The notes beneath the pieces were generated by a model. The model searched no databases. It had not been told where the DNA came from and worked only from the letters and a program-made list of their open reading frames with translations. This document shows positions 23,152 through 34,544 of a stretch of DNA of 64,000 bases, in pieces. Numbering within the stretch: position 1 is the stretch's first letter; the number at the start of each line of letters is the position of its first letter. A program made the position numbers and the translations under genes. Source of the stretch: Calonectria ilicicola (lineage: Eukaryota > Ascomycota > Sordariomycetes > Hypocreales > Nectriaceae); assembly GCA_020809705.1 (NCBI GenBank), contig CP085830.1, positions 1,612,001 to 1,676,000 on the forward strand. The letters are read 5' to 3'.

Positions 23152-26100
23152 TTGCCCATATAAGTATGCAGTTGCCTCATATTGACCTCCTTTCTCAATA
23201 TCCCCACTTAGTTCCCAGGCCGCCATCATCGTCGGGCGGACATCTGTTCTGAATCGTGCAAGTCTCCAGTTCGATCATCGGCCTGCATAAGTGTCAGAGG
23301 ATCTAGCTAGTCCAAGGGGCGTGTAAGGACTTCTTGCGCACACACGCCTCAGAAGAAATATTCTGCCTGAATCGAAGTGTCCATCTGCATCGTGTGCTAA
23401 ATCGGCGGCTAGGGCACGGCACGACATGACAATGTGACGTGTCTTGCAGGCCAACCGCCACGGCAGAGATGCCGTAAAATTGGGTCTCATTGTTTTCTAG
23501 GCTTTCAAAGTAAGTTGAGCAAAAAGCTTGGCAAAGATAAGGAGTTGCCCATCTAGGTTACGACGTTGGTTGTAAGACATATTCCGCAGTAACGAGCTTG
23601 GCCGCTCGAAACTTCCGCCCTCAACACAAAACACGCACTCACATTTGGCGGATCGGCAGTGCCAGGACTATGATGACATTTGAAGCGGTACGTGAGTAGT
23701 TCACCACATCGCTTAGAGCTAAGACTGGCCTTCTACGGGATGCGGTGTGTGCCGTGGTTTGGCGCCAGTTATCCGACATGTCTGTACTGAAACCCTGCAT
23801 TGATTCTGCCCCGTCCTGCGCCACGCTCTGCCGTTCTATTCCACCCGCTTGGTCGGCTCTCCCTATTGGTCATTCATATTCCCAGCCCTGTTCCACCCGG
23901 CGCTACAGCCCGTGGTTTGCACGCTAACGCATCAGCGACATTCTAGCGTTGGATCGTGCGATCGCGTACGCTCTCAAGACAATTAAGCCGTCCTCGGCAG
24001 CCCCTCTCAAACAACTAATTAGTGCCTCGGTCAGGTAGCCAACTTAACCGCAGCCGTGTCCCGTGTTGCTATGTTTGGCTGACAGTGGTATCCCAGTCTA
24101 AGCCCAACATTTGACCCACAAGGGTCCCTTTTAGGTGCTCAAATTCTCTCGAGGACCTTTTTCCTTCCGGCGGCTTTGCGGGATGATCAAATGTGGCTGC
24201 CCTTTTCTCTAGAAACCATAATCAAGCTAGCGTTCTGCTGACTTCAATGACGTATATTGTGGGCAAGTTCTTGTTCTGCAATACTGAATCAGTCAAAAAG
24301 GCAATTCCTTTCTGGGGACTTTTTACACTGATGCTCCAGGGAGGCCGACTTATCATCACCCCGTGGCGTTAGTGATCGACACGATCGGCGGATGCAGACA
24401 CAATGTCGGATCCGCCAGCCTGGACAGTGGTAGGACCTTGACAGAATGAGACAAAGTAGCTCCGCCAACTAAGCGAAGTCCGCGAATTGCCGAAGAAAAT
24501 TTCTCATCGAAAAAATAGTGGGTATGAGTAGAGGCCGGTGTTGACACAATGAAACCCATGAAGTGATACATACCACGGAGGGACACAATAGTTAGCGCAG
24601 TTGAGTAGTTGAGCCGTCCCGTATAGCCACTTGATTGGCTCCAAGGAGGACAGGAAGCACAACCCTCAAGTACTTCGGGGCGGCCTTTGATGTGGTCCAC
24701 TCCCCCAGCACATCATTTTTCATTCTTATTGGTAGCACCAATATGCACTCCTATGTATGCATAGACTCAGCTCTTGGAGGCTCACCCGTGTCTCCATTAG
24801 AACCTATCAAAACCCCACATGTAATGCATGGGACCTCATAGAGGACACGGCACGTTGCCGCCTAGAGGAGGCGCACGGAATCAGTTGGGGGACGAAGCAG
24901 TTATCAAGTATCCAAACCTATCAAACCACCACGGGATAAGCGTTTCATATTAGCGTGTACCCGTATCTTTACTATAATTATGTAACAGAAATGTTAAAAA
25001 AAAAAAGCTTTGAATACAGACACAATAGCAATAATGAAAGGAGAAATCAGGACTGAGCATCCTCCCAAGGACTGCATGTTAATTACCCTACACCTGCCCA
25101 CTTATGCCCCCAATTGTGGAAATTGGAAGATTTCAAGTTAGTTTTTGTAACATGGAAGTTCTTGCATGCAGCTAGCTAGTCTTGCCTAGTTTGAACTGCG
25201 CCCCTTCTCTTTTCCGTAATGGAAAATGGAACCGGCATCTTTCTCATGTAGGCCAGGATTAACCTGACGAACCTTTCCTATCAAAGAGGTTCAAGTTTGG
25301 ATTAACCCAGATAAGGATTTAATTCCATAATCAGTACACATTTGCACTCAAATATTCCCAATATACCATGCACAAATTAGCAAGAACACATGAGATCCAA
25401 ATCTACATCAATAAAGCGGAGCTATTTACTAATAGATCCAGCTCCTGATGAGGCTAATTTTGGACTGTGATCGCCACTTAGTCACTGCTTGGCAGATTTT
25501 TTGCATAAGTCATGGAACTTATAATGTACTACTACGAAGTGTCTGTGCAATTTCTGCTTAAATCTCCTCCCTGCAGAAATATATGGCAAAAGACCCTTAG
25601 ACCCACAAGCGCATCATGCACTTACATTTGATCCGTCCCCGAAACTTGGTGAGTGATGATCTCTCTTAGATTCACCCCACCTGTGATAACGTGGCCCGTC
25701 TCAAAGTATCTGGCCACAGGGATTTCCTTGTAGCGGAAGGGTTTATTGGTCGGTTAATAGAGCATTGTCTGTTCCATGGTGAAGTATGTGCCCCACTATC
25801 CGTACAAACTGTCCCCCCTGGATTGATCTAGTCTTTAGTTGGCTGTTTCTTATGTTCAAGTGATCTCAAGCCCATGGATGGTTTTGTCATGCATGACGAG
25901 AAACCCACTGGACTCAGCGGGTGATCTTGCGTGAGATAGTGGACCGACGGTAAAATATTTTAAGCTGTCAGACGCAATGTTTCATGTAGGGTTCACCATT
26001 TAATCCCACCCCGGGAGTTGATATGATTCTGCTACAGACGGCAGACAAGGGGGGTAAACTCATCAATGACTGTCACATCCCCAACACACTAATATCGTAG

Positions 26101-26527
26101 CGTAGACCTGTATCCGGCCCTCGGTACAGCGGAGTCAGTGCATTTGCCGAGAATTTTACTTATAATCATATAAATAGATGTGGCGCTCAAAAAAGAAATA
26201 GAGTAACCCTAGATGCTATTGTAAATGTTTTGGTGATACTTGGCGTATTTATGTTCCAGCATACATCTACATTGGCTTTAGAATACTGGTATTTTTCAAG
26301 TTATTTTTATCTAATCCCAACACCTTTTAGTCATGTGAGGCTACGGAGCTAAAAGAGCTACAGGATATGCTGCGACTAGAAGACGGAGAAATCCGATTGG
26401 CTTGGAAACGGTACATACACTTGCTGTATAAAGGTATTATCAATCGCAATGGGCATGACGTATGTGATTTCGGTTTGCAGCATCAGTTCTCGATATATAA
26501 ACCGCATACCGCAGTATATATCTTGAA
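23152..26527. other. Long region without recognised gene, upstream of the NRPS-PKS gene
   Basis: About 3.4 kb. The longest open frame is 114 codons on the minus strand (24356-24700) and resembles nothing I know. The stretch near 24990-25010 has an A-run. I found no exon chain with matching splice sites and frames. It may be an extended promoter or the remains of deleted cluster genes. Confidence 0.45.
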
Positions 26528-27514
26528 CTAAGAGGAAAATATTCTATGTACCCAATCCAATTTCGCTTGCACCGCAGCTTTGGACATGACGAGATCTGGG
26601 ATCAGAAACTCGAAGCCATGAGAACCACCCCCCCACACGTGAAGGTCAGTGATCACGCCGCATGCCGATAGCCTAAGGGCATAGTCTATCACTTCATCCC
26701 TGAATGGTTCTGCACCGCCAACATCGATAAATGTGGTCGGCAGGTTTGAAAGATCAGTGGCTCTAGCTGGAGCAATATATTTGCTCACGCCTTCTTTGCC
26801 AGTCTGGTCACCTAGCACGCAGGACCATGCGAATTTGTTTGTTGCCCCGTTGTGTGTACCGTTGTCGTGGCTGAAATGCTCCATAGAAAGGGTGTGACAC
26901 CTGTCATCTAACATGGGGCATATGAGCATCTGGGCGCAGAGTTTGGGACCGCCACGATCTCTGGCCATGAGAGCAACACCAGCCGTCAGCCCACCTCCTG
27001 CAGAACCACCCGCCACCATCAATTTGGCCGGATCTACCTTGAATTCATTCAGATGCTCACTGAACCAGCAGAGTCCAGCATAGCAATCATCAACCAAAGC
27101 AGAGCCAGTGTTCTCTGGGGCAAGCCCATACTCCACCGTAACAACAACTGCGTCGAGGTCTTTGATGCAGGATGTAAATGAGCTTACGCCGGTGTACCTA
27201 TTCCCAAGAACCATACCTCCACCATGGAAGTGAACAATCCCAGGTCTAAGGCTCTGGCTATCTTTTGGATTCTTCGGAGAAAGAATAGAAATTCGGATGT
27301 CGCCGCGGGGTCCTGGGATGGTGCGATCCTCCGTTATGATGGCTGGGTCGGAAAGAATGCTAGCAGTTTGGGGAGCCTCCCACTGTTCGTATGCATTGCG
27401 AGCGTTGAGGATATCTTCATGAGAACTCCAGATAGGCTGGCTAGGAATTTGAACTAGAAAATCAGCCACTGGTGAGATATATGGCTGCTTGTGGGTATAG
27501 TCTTGGGTGGACAT
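26528..27514 (-). CDS. Alpha/beta-hydrolase of the hormone-sensitive-lipase (HSL) type
   Basis: 328 aa from the ATG at 27514; the longer frame starts at 27544. Numbering here is from the longer start. The oxyanion-hole motif HGGG is at residues 107-110 and the nucleophile elbow GGSAGG has Ser181. The probable acid Asp283 lies in EPFRDE and the base His309 in GGGSHGFE. The triad is complete, length is normal for HSL esterases/lipases and there is no signal peptide, so it is probably cytosolic. It is intron-less. It lies 3.5 kb from the NRPS-PKS start, so it could be a cluster hydrolase acting on an ester or lactone, but such enzymes are common and the substrate cannot be read. Confidence 0.88.
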   Translation of the reverse strand: MSTQDYTHKQPYISPVADFLVQIPSQPIWSSHEDILNARNAYEQWEAPQTASILSDPAIITEDRTIPGPRGDIRISILSPKNPKDSQSLRPGIVHFHGGGMVLGNRYTGVSSFTSCIKDLDAVVVTVEYGLAPENTGSALVDDCYAGLCWFSEHLNEFKVDPAKLMVAGGSAGGGLTAGVALMARDRGGPKLCAQMLICPMLDDRCHTLSMEHFSHDNGTHNGATNKFAWSCVLGDQTGKEGVSKYIAPARATDLSNLPTTFIDVGGAEPFRDEVIDYALRLSACGVITDLHVWGGGSHGFEFLIPDLVMSKAAVQAKLDWVHRIFSS

Positions 27515-28025
27515 GGTGAATGGAGAATTGATGTGAGAATGCAAGCGGGAGTCGAATTCTGTCCGAGTACGAAATCGAAAAAGAAAGGCTAGATATGAGG
27601 GGGCCGGAAAAGAATAACCCCCCGTATTCTAGACTTTCATATTCACAATGATCGTCTCTCGCAGCCGGTCTCGGGTGGGAGATCCGGCCCGCTCATGTTT
27701 GAAGTGAGGAGCGGGTCCGGGAAACTCTAAGATCCCGGGACCGAGTAACTGGATCATCGGTCCCGTGGTTGATTCAGCTGAGAACCAAGTTCGGAATAGT
27801 GGATGTTTTTCTGGATTATGCGTCTTGGCGTCGGAAAGCAGGCAGTCCCAATCACGAAGCACTAGCTAGAATGTGTGGGGAGTCACCGTTACGGGAAGCC
27901 TTCCGATAAATCTCTAGGATGCAAGCTAATTCTAGCAGATATCTTTATGTCTCGTCACAACCCGCAAATATTACAACAAGGAGTAAGAAAACAACTCCCA
28001 ATGAGTATGCTATTCAAAAGAAGAA
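27515..28025. other. Intergenic region
   Basis: Promoter side of the hydrolase gene and 3' side of the broken F-box gene. A 77-codon minus frame (27629-27862) has no support. Nothing else seen. Confidence 0.5.
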
Positions 28026-29499
28026 TTAAACATAACTTTCCCGTTTAGCTGATTTGACCCACCATTCCCCAGACAAGCTTGGGCCCGTGTAAATAAACAC
28101 TAGATCTTTTGAACCAAATTCGTCATTCAATCTTTTTATTCTATCCAGGGGATCGACGTTTTCTTCAGCTTGGTCTGGAACCTCCTCAGGGGAGAAATTA
28201 ACATGAATCGTCCGCAAGGTGGACCCCCTGCCCACCGCCAGCTGCGCGAACTCCCCGAGCCACTGCTCATGTGGGTTCGAAAAATCATCCCAGAAGCCAC
28301 CACTCTGGCCATTTACTATAAACTCCTAAGAGAAGTATTTCAAATTCGGAGAGAGAAGTAGCCCTGCTTCGCAGTGTGCTCTATCAAACTTTTTGGTTTT
28401 GCGATCTCCCCATTGATATCCGGATAGTGTCAAATATTGGAGGGCTGTGAAATCAGTCAGATCTAGCAGGCTCCCTCTCCCTTTTTCGGAGAGATACCCG
28501 ATATCTAATGAGACAAGAGAGTATTTGTGCTTCAAAAGCATAGTCCGAAACATGGATAGCTCCATATAGTGAGGATTATTATAAAAGCTCTCTAATCGAA
28601 ACTTAGTCAGCCCTTTTGGCCAATTAAGGAGAAAAAAGGTGGCTTTTGGAGCTTGTTCATAATCAGACAATGAAAGCTCGGAGAATTCGGCTTCAGGGGA
28701 GTCCTGAATAATTTATTAGATATCCACTGGGAAGACCATTGGGAAGACCACTCAACTACAGTGTTAAATGTCCAACATACCTGCAATAACCTGTAATCGC
28801 TTTCCCAGTCTGCCACTCCATTTATCGTGAGACTCTTCAACGTAGGCACTTGGACATATTTTATGAGTTTTCCGAGTTTCAACCCTCCGCAAGCTTGCCG
28901 ACCCAGACTCAAATTTTGAAGGGAACTCATGTAGGAGAGTGCTGATTGGAGAAATTCCCAAGTCTTTTGGTTACCTTCTCCCCTTAAACCACCACGAAAA
29001 GAGAAATCCCTGACGTTTACTATATGTTTCGTCAGATCGCTAGCCATTTTCAAGCTTCGGTACGTGGTGGGTTACCGCGACACAAACCGATATCATCAAG
29101 GAGAATTCGCAATTTTTGGCAATAATGACCCAGAGCTGGGTTTGTCTAGATAGTTCGACATAGAGTTATGAATGACTCGACGGGAGTGAATGATTCAAAC
29201 TCAAGATCTCGATAAAGCAAGGGTAATATAATGTCGTAAAATCGTTTGCAGGTATACGAAATTGGTAGCATAAGCTTTATGCTAGGATGTGAATAGGAGT
29301 ATGAGGGATATCCTACTTTCAAACTCGTAAATTCCAAAATTTTCTGTAATATTTCATCCGGCACATGAAGAATGCAGGCGGGGGGGATAGTACTGATGCT
29401 ACCAAAGCCCAGGTAGGATTTGATATCTGGGGCCGGGCGATCAAGGCGCGGTAGCTCACTGAATTCAAAATCATGACAAGGAGAGGAGAGCGAATCCAT
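28026..29499 (-). pseudogene. Broken F-box / leucine-rich-repeat-like gene
   Basis: Begins at ATG 29499 with an F-box-type helix (HVPDEILQKILEFTSL). In the first exon the frame meets TAG at 29148-29146, yet the same frame continues with family-like sequence (NPALGHYCQKLRILLDD). It then shifts frame before YRSLKMASDLTKHI near 29055-29090, with no room for an intron. A genuine 77-nt intron (28780-28704; GTATGT...CAG) joins the next blocks. A second in-frame TAG at 28328-28326 (NLKYFS, stop, EFIVNGQ) interrupts the last part, which then runs to 28026. Relatives, as I recall the family, read Trp at that stop, so TGG to TAG. Both nonsense changes fit CpA-to-TpA mutation. Two stops and a frameshift mean it cannot encode the full protein. 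F-box proteins of this kind are SCF adaptor candidates that expand in Penicillium-like genomes. Confidence 0.75.
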
Positions 29500-30046
29500 T
29501 GTTGAGAAATTAATACAGTTCGTTGTCTTGTTGCGCACCGTTGGGTAGAGAGGTGGAAGAAAGGACAGTTTGCCTAGTCTACTCACCGTCAATTCATTCG
29601 CCCCACTGTCGGCTGGTGTTGCTGCCTGGTCTAGTGGTGGATAACTAAAGCTCGCTTCTTAAAGATGGGATAAAGGGATTGAGTCCAGTCATCCAAATCA
29701 ACATAAACAGTTCTTCTAAGTTACAATTCTAGTCACATTCCGAATAAACAGCCACTTAGACTTCTTCAAAACTAGTGAAGGTATATAAACTGATGGATGC
29801 GATGCTCTTACTTGTGAGGGCGGGCGGACGTATTAGTCCCCTCTTTAGTCAAGCGCGAAAAGAAAAAAGAGATAACACACTGAAGAGTAGTGAATCTAGC
29901 CTATGGCGAACTGGTCCTGCAGTCCCGATATAGCACATTGTCATTGAATGGAACAGGACCACCGCATTTGACTGTGCCGTCTCAACAATCAGTCACCATA
30001 CTGGCCCTGGGCTGGATATAATCATTATCAACCCTTTTTCTCATAT
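29500..30046. other. Intergenic region
   Basis: Upstream of the broken F-box gene and downstream of the TPR-CHAT gene. Only short AT-rich open frames. No gene seen. Confidence 0.5.
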
Positions 30047-32959
30047 TTAAATACCAAAATGGACATAAGGAACCCAAGAAAGTGGGAGTTCCTCCTCCTC
30101 CATCAAGACCAAGTCCCTCGCTAGGCGTTGGACAGGATACGACTGTGACTCAGTCAAACCGTCTTCTATTCCATCATCTGCAATATGGTTGCACGATCTA
30201 TTTTCACTCTCCTGGACCCATTCAGTGCGAAGCTTTCGAGTTGCATGATGGAGACCTTCACTAACGGATGCATCGCTCATACCGTGGCTCTCCATCCACT
30301 GGTATGTCATTCTTGCCACCTCCACACACGATTGATCATTTACCTCCCACAGAGTGCCAATGACATGCTGGAACCCCGCTATTTGATATGCACTAATTAG
30401 ATGCAGTGCTTCGTCGAGGAGCACGTCATGCTTGATCTGTCCCGTCCCACAGGCTGATAAATAGGCGAGGAACGGTAGACGAGTGTGAAGATTCATTCCC
30501 AATATGCTTTCAACAGTGAATTGCATGCTGCCGCCACCCAAAATTAACGCGCTTTTTGACGGATCCAGTGGGTTTGTAAGCCCGTGGCCAGCAAAGTGGA
30601 AGATATCACAATCTCTTAGCGCTGGGAGGATCTGCTCCATCGAGGGATCAGGGCGTGCTACTTGCAGTCCAACAGATTTGAAAATTCGCTCCAATTCTTC
30701 AATCTCTTGTGGCACAAACGGAAGGTCACTATGTCCTTGTGTTTTATGCATGCCAATCAAAAGCGCATTCTTTGCTCCGTTCGGGATAGCTGGCGTGGAG
30801 CGATTCTGGTGATTTTGAAGTGTTCGAATGGAAGAGCTATAGGATGAAATGACCCGATCTATCGCTGCATTAGAAGACTCCCAAGTATGCCTCCCCGCTG
30901 CGTGGAGCGGGAATTTTGAAAGAGCACCGGTAGGAATCCACCATATGGATGGCCAGTGATCATTGGGGGGCACTTCTGTAAATCCAAGTGTTCCAAGAAC
31001 AGGCTCAACAATTGTGTCCCATAACCACTCTAGTGTGTCTAAACCTAGCCTGGAATTTTGTAGGGATTCTGCACGACGTCTGATGGTGCCTTTCCTTACA
31101 CGAGTCAACTCCACAGCTCGGATCTTGCTCTTATCAATTATCAGTGCATCGCAGCGGTAATTGCTAACATTGATGACAGCGATGGGACCATTGGTAGCCA
31201 AGGCCGTCAACTCATCTTCAGATGGACCCATTAAGAATCGATTAAATCCTGGAAGCTGTCGAATGGCTTCAATCAGCCGCTCCATGTTCTGTCCAGCCTC
31301 GTGGCGCTGGTTGGCTTGGTCTGCACTCGCAACGGGAGCATCGAGTTGATCCCGATAATCACAATATTCCTCTGCCAGTTGAGGGTGTCTGAGTTGAAGA
31401 TCAGAAATATCTGCGCGCAGTTCACCCAAGGAACCTGCGAGAATCCCACGACCGAGTTCAAGAAGGCGGATAGCCTCATATGGGGGATGCCCTGTCATTA
31501 AGGCGAGTGCTGCCGCATCAGAAGCAATATCCACCACTTCAGCGAGCAAACGCTGCTTATCTGAATTCTCAAGATAGCGTGGCATGAGGAGGGGGATTAA
31601 AGACATGGTGGTTGATGCTGATTCAAAAGCGAGTGGCCAGTGCCTGCGCTCTGCATGCATCGCGACTAACCTCTTACCAGCACGAATGCGAATAGGAATA
31701 GGTGACGATATATTATCGAAGGCCTCTTGAAGCCTTTTAATAGCCATCGAATCTCCTTCTTCAACTCCAAATTCCAGCTCTTTCCAACGGGTAGCTATCC
31801 AGAGAGCATAAAGGCGAGCTGTGCGTTCTGGATGGTCGGTTGCGGTCTTTTCGATAGCTTCTCCAAGATATCGGCACGCAGCTTCGATATCCGCGACGCT
31901 ACCCATCCCAGAGTTGTATCTTGCATTATATGCATGACCGACACCATCAAGAAGTCGCGCCCGGCTTGGGTGATCCTTTGGTATCTCATCGAGAGCTCTT
32001 TCATGATACCCAATAGCTATGTTTAGGAGCCCTATGCCTCCCAAGTTGTGATACTGAGTCTGCGATATTCTACCCAGAGCATCGAGGATATATGCTCGGG
32101 TTACAGAGTTTCGCGCCTCATTGAGCGCATCTTGATAACATTGTGTAGCTCTTACAAGTTCTTTCTTTGTCCCAGCCAGTTCATACTTCTCTTGTAGCGC
32201 ACTACCCAGAGAAAGGAGTCTTTCTGCACAAGATGCATGACCATCTGGCGTCCTGGCAATCACCTTTTGGAATTGCTGAATGCTGGTATCTAAATCTGCG
32301 CCTGCGCCACTAAGTCTGTATCGACTCAAGTGCACTTTACCTAGAGAATGCAGCTGGATTTCCCAACCTGTATGGCCATCTGGTGTTGCGCTGAATGCTG
32401 CTTGAAGCGGTTCGAAAGCAGCTTCTAAATCCTCTAGTGTCCCAGTGGTTATATATCTGCTGTAATACACTGAACCAACCGCATGCAGCCGATTTACTCT
32501 ATCAACATGGTGGTCTGGTGTTGCTTTGAGTACCTCTTCAAGGTGTTGGATCGCCAGTCCGAGATCGTTCCGTTCTCCTGTTTGATAGTATCTTGCTTGT
32601 AAGCCTCTCCCGAGCGAGAATAATCGATCTTCCCTATCCTGATGGTCTCTTGGTGTTGACTTTAGTGACTCCTCGAACCATTGCACTGCGGCTTTTATAT
32701 CAGAGGCCTGGCCTACTTCGGTGTATCTCTCAAAATAACTTGAACCGAGAGAATGCATTTTAGCTGATCGATCTGGATGGCTATCTGGCTCCGCGTCTAG
32801 CGCCTTATGACACAGATCAATGTTTACACCCAGGTCTGTTGTTGTAGCTTCGTGGATTTCCGAGACCGACGCAATAGCTCCAATTTGCACCTTCAAGAGA
32901 GATGAAAATCCCTTCCAAGGATTAGCCCAGCTCTCATCGTAGGGCTCCTCGCTAGTCAT
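30047..32959 (-). CDS. TPR-CHAT protein (caspase-like)
   Basis: Single exon, 970 aa. Residues about 25-450 hold degenerate tetratricopeptide-type repeats of roughly 50 residues, with a recurring pattern of Asp-Arg, Leu-x-x-Leu-Gly, Arg-Tyr, Asp-Leu, Ala-Ile and TPDxH. A helical middle region follows. The C-terminal part, about 690-965, is a CHAT domain with the clan-CD protease pair: His792 in FHFAGHG and Cys837 in LSACGTGQ. Both residues are present, so it may be an active peptidase. Family knowledge: CHAT proteins resemble separases and caspases, bacterial TPR-CHAT (Craspase) cleaves a partner on signal, and in fungi they are numerous and linked by inference to allorecognition or cell death. 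The substrate is unknown. It appears intact while its F-box neighbour is broken. Confidence 0.9.
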   Translation of the reverse strand: MTSEEPYDESWANPWKGFSSLLKVQIGAIASVSEIHEATTTDLGVNIDLCHKALDAEPDSHPDRSAKMHSLGSSYFERYTEVGQASDIKAAVQWFEESLKSTPRDHQDREDRLFSLGRGLQARYYQTGERNDLGLAIQHLEEVLKATPDHHVDRVNRLHAVGSVYYSRYITTGTLEDLEAAFEPLQAAFSATPDGHTGWEIQLHSLGKVHLSRYRLSGAGADLDTSIQQFQKVIARTPDGHASCAERLLSLGSALQEKYELAGTKKELVRATQCYQDALNEARNSVTRAYILDALGRISQTQYHNLGGIGLLNIAIGYHERALDEIPKDHPSRARLLDGVGHAYNARYNSGMGSVADIEAACRYLGEAIEKTATDHPERTARLYALWIATRWKELEFGVEEGDSMAIKRLQEAFDNISSPIPIRIRAGKRLVAMHAERRHWPLAFESASTTMSLIPLLMPRYLENSDKQRLLAEVVDIASDAAALALMTGHPPYEAIRLLELGRGILAGSLGELRADISDLQLRHPQLAEEYCDYRDQLDAPVASADQANQRHEAGQNMERLIEAIRQLPGFNRFLMGPSEDELTALATNGPIAVINVSNYRCDALIIDKSKIRAVELTRVRKGTIRRRAESLQNSRLGLDTLEWLWDTIVEPVLGTLGFTEVPPNDHWPSIWWIPTGALSKFPLHAAGRHTWESSNAAIDRVISSYSSSIRTLQNHQNRSTPAIPNGAKNALLIGMHKTQGHSDLPFVPQEIEELERIFKSVGLQVARPDPSMEQILPALRDCDIFHFAGHGLTNPLDPSKSALILGGGSMQFTVESILGMNLHTRLPFLAYLSACGTGQIKHDVLLDEALHLISAYQIAGFQHVIGTLWEVNDQSCVEVARMTYQWMESHGMSDASVSEGLHHATRKLRTEWVQESENRSCNHIADDGIEDGLTESQSYPVQRLARDLVLMEEEELPLSWVPYVHFGI

Positions 32960-33720
32960 TATGTGATGGCTAATTAGGTGCTTCTTTAGTCTGCAACAGA
33001 AGATAGGCGACAGTGGCAGGAGGACAGAGTACTGGACACCACGAGTGAAGTATCACTATGAGGAATTATTATTTTGGCTGAAATGAGGTGATAGTTCCAG
33101 TGATTTAGTAATTCGGGCCGCAATCTAGATAGGATTGTGTGCAATGTGTTGGATTGAAGGCTAAATCTGTTGAAGCCATAGACACAGTATCATAAGGGTT
33201 GTATTGTCTCGCCGACACTTGTACAATCGTGCATTGGGCGAGTAGGAAATGACAAGACTGGCGATTTCTGGAAGATCCCCGGATAATAACTTCTTGGCGA
33301 GAGCAGATGACTGCTGCTGCAAGAGAAATCCTTTGCTCCAATCACTCTCTGTTCGTCTTCTCCACTTCAATCGCGCCCTAGAAAACCCAACACAGTAACC
33401 TTTCCTGTGTCAGAATTTGAGCGCCTGAAATGCGACAAAGTAACCCCACCTAGATATTTCATTTTCTGGCGGTATGGGCGGCTAGCAACTCCCACTGATC
33501 TAATCTTTCAGGTATCCTTAAAATATTACAACAAAAAGCGAGCAGAAAGACGCAAATGAGCTTCTGAGAAGTTTGCCTCACTTTGGACAACTTGGATTTC
33601 ATCGCATTGGCTTGGAATAGGAAATAGCTATTCAAAAATAATACTTATTGAGGATACAGTACCTCAAGTCAATAAGACAGATGTGTAGTCTCACATCGTG
33701 GGTGGGGAACACTCAAGGCT
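32960..33720. other. Intergenic region
   Basis: Promoter side of the TPR-CHAT gene and 3' side of the SDR gene. Short frames at 33105-33370 look spurious. Confidence 0.5.
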
Positions 33721-34544
33721 TCAAATTCCTCTTCCGCCATCAACATCTAGAGAAGCTCCTGTGATTAGACTAGCCTCATCACTTGCTAAAAAGGCGGCCG
33801 CATTGGCAATGTCCGCTGGCACAGCAAAGCGGCCAAGCGGGATAGTACTCATCATCCCAACACGCGCTTCCGGTGAGTCAGCTCCCCCTAAAAAGAAAGG
33901 TACCCTGGGAAATCAGCATCAGAAATGCACAAATACTTTTTAAACCCTCCGCTCGCTTACATGTTCGTTTCTCCTGCCACAGGGTGTATAACGTTGAATC
34001 TGATGTTGTGCTTTGCCCACTCTAGCGCCAGGCCTTTAGTCGCGTTTGTGACACCGCCTTTGCTGGCTCCATACCAGACTAAGTTGGGACGGGGTCGAGG
34101 TGCTGCCATGCTGGATATATTGATGAAGAGACCAGGCATGCTGTTTTTGATAAAGTAGGGAATAATAACCTTAGAGCTCCAATAAATAGATTTGAGATTG
34201 ACTCTCATCACTCGATCATAGTCTTCCTCACTCGTTTCAATACTAGGACATGCTTTGTAGACGACACCAGCGTTATTCACAACCACGTCTAACTTGCCGA
34301 ATGTTTCTGTGGCAAGATTCAAAGCTGCCACCCAATCTTTTTCAGAGGAAACGTCGCCTTTCAAAGCAACCGCTAACCCCTCTGGTTGAGCTGCAGCCGC
34401 TTTCTTAGCGTCTTTCTCATTAATATCGAGAATAACGACTTTGGCTCCTTCAAAAACAAACTTTTCCACAATGCCGATTCCAAAACCGGCCCCACCACCA
34501 GTCACAATAGCAACTTTGCCTTCTAGTCTTCCAGGGTGAGACAT
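33721..34544 (-). CDS. Short-chain dehydrogenase/reductase
   Basis: Two exons, 34544-33961 and 33904-33721, with a 56-nt intron (GTAAGC...CCCAG). The join gives ETNMVPFFLGG, restoring the usual SDR loop after the active site, and a 255-aa protein of normal classical-SDR length. Motifs: cofactor site [10 protein letters not shown] near residue 15, DVSS, NNAG, the catalytic Ser in NISSMAAP and YGASK (YxxxK). The C terminus ends in LDVDGGRGI, typical of the family. An acidic residue after the second strand (VVILDINEK) points to NAD(H) preference. It oxidises or reduces an alcohol/ketone; the substrate is not assigned. It is 10 kb from the NRPS-PKS gene, and cluster membership is undecided. Confidence 0.88.

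Noticed and set aside
24356..24700. 114-codon minus-strand frame in the gap upstream of the synthase
   Set aside because: No recognisable motifs, no splice partners and an overlapping alternative frame. Treated as chance.
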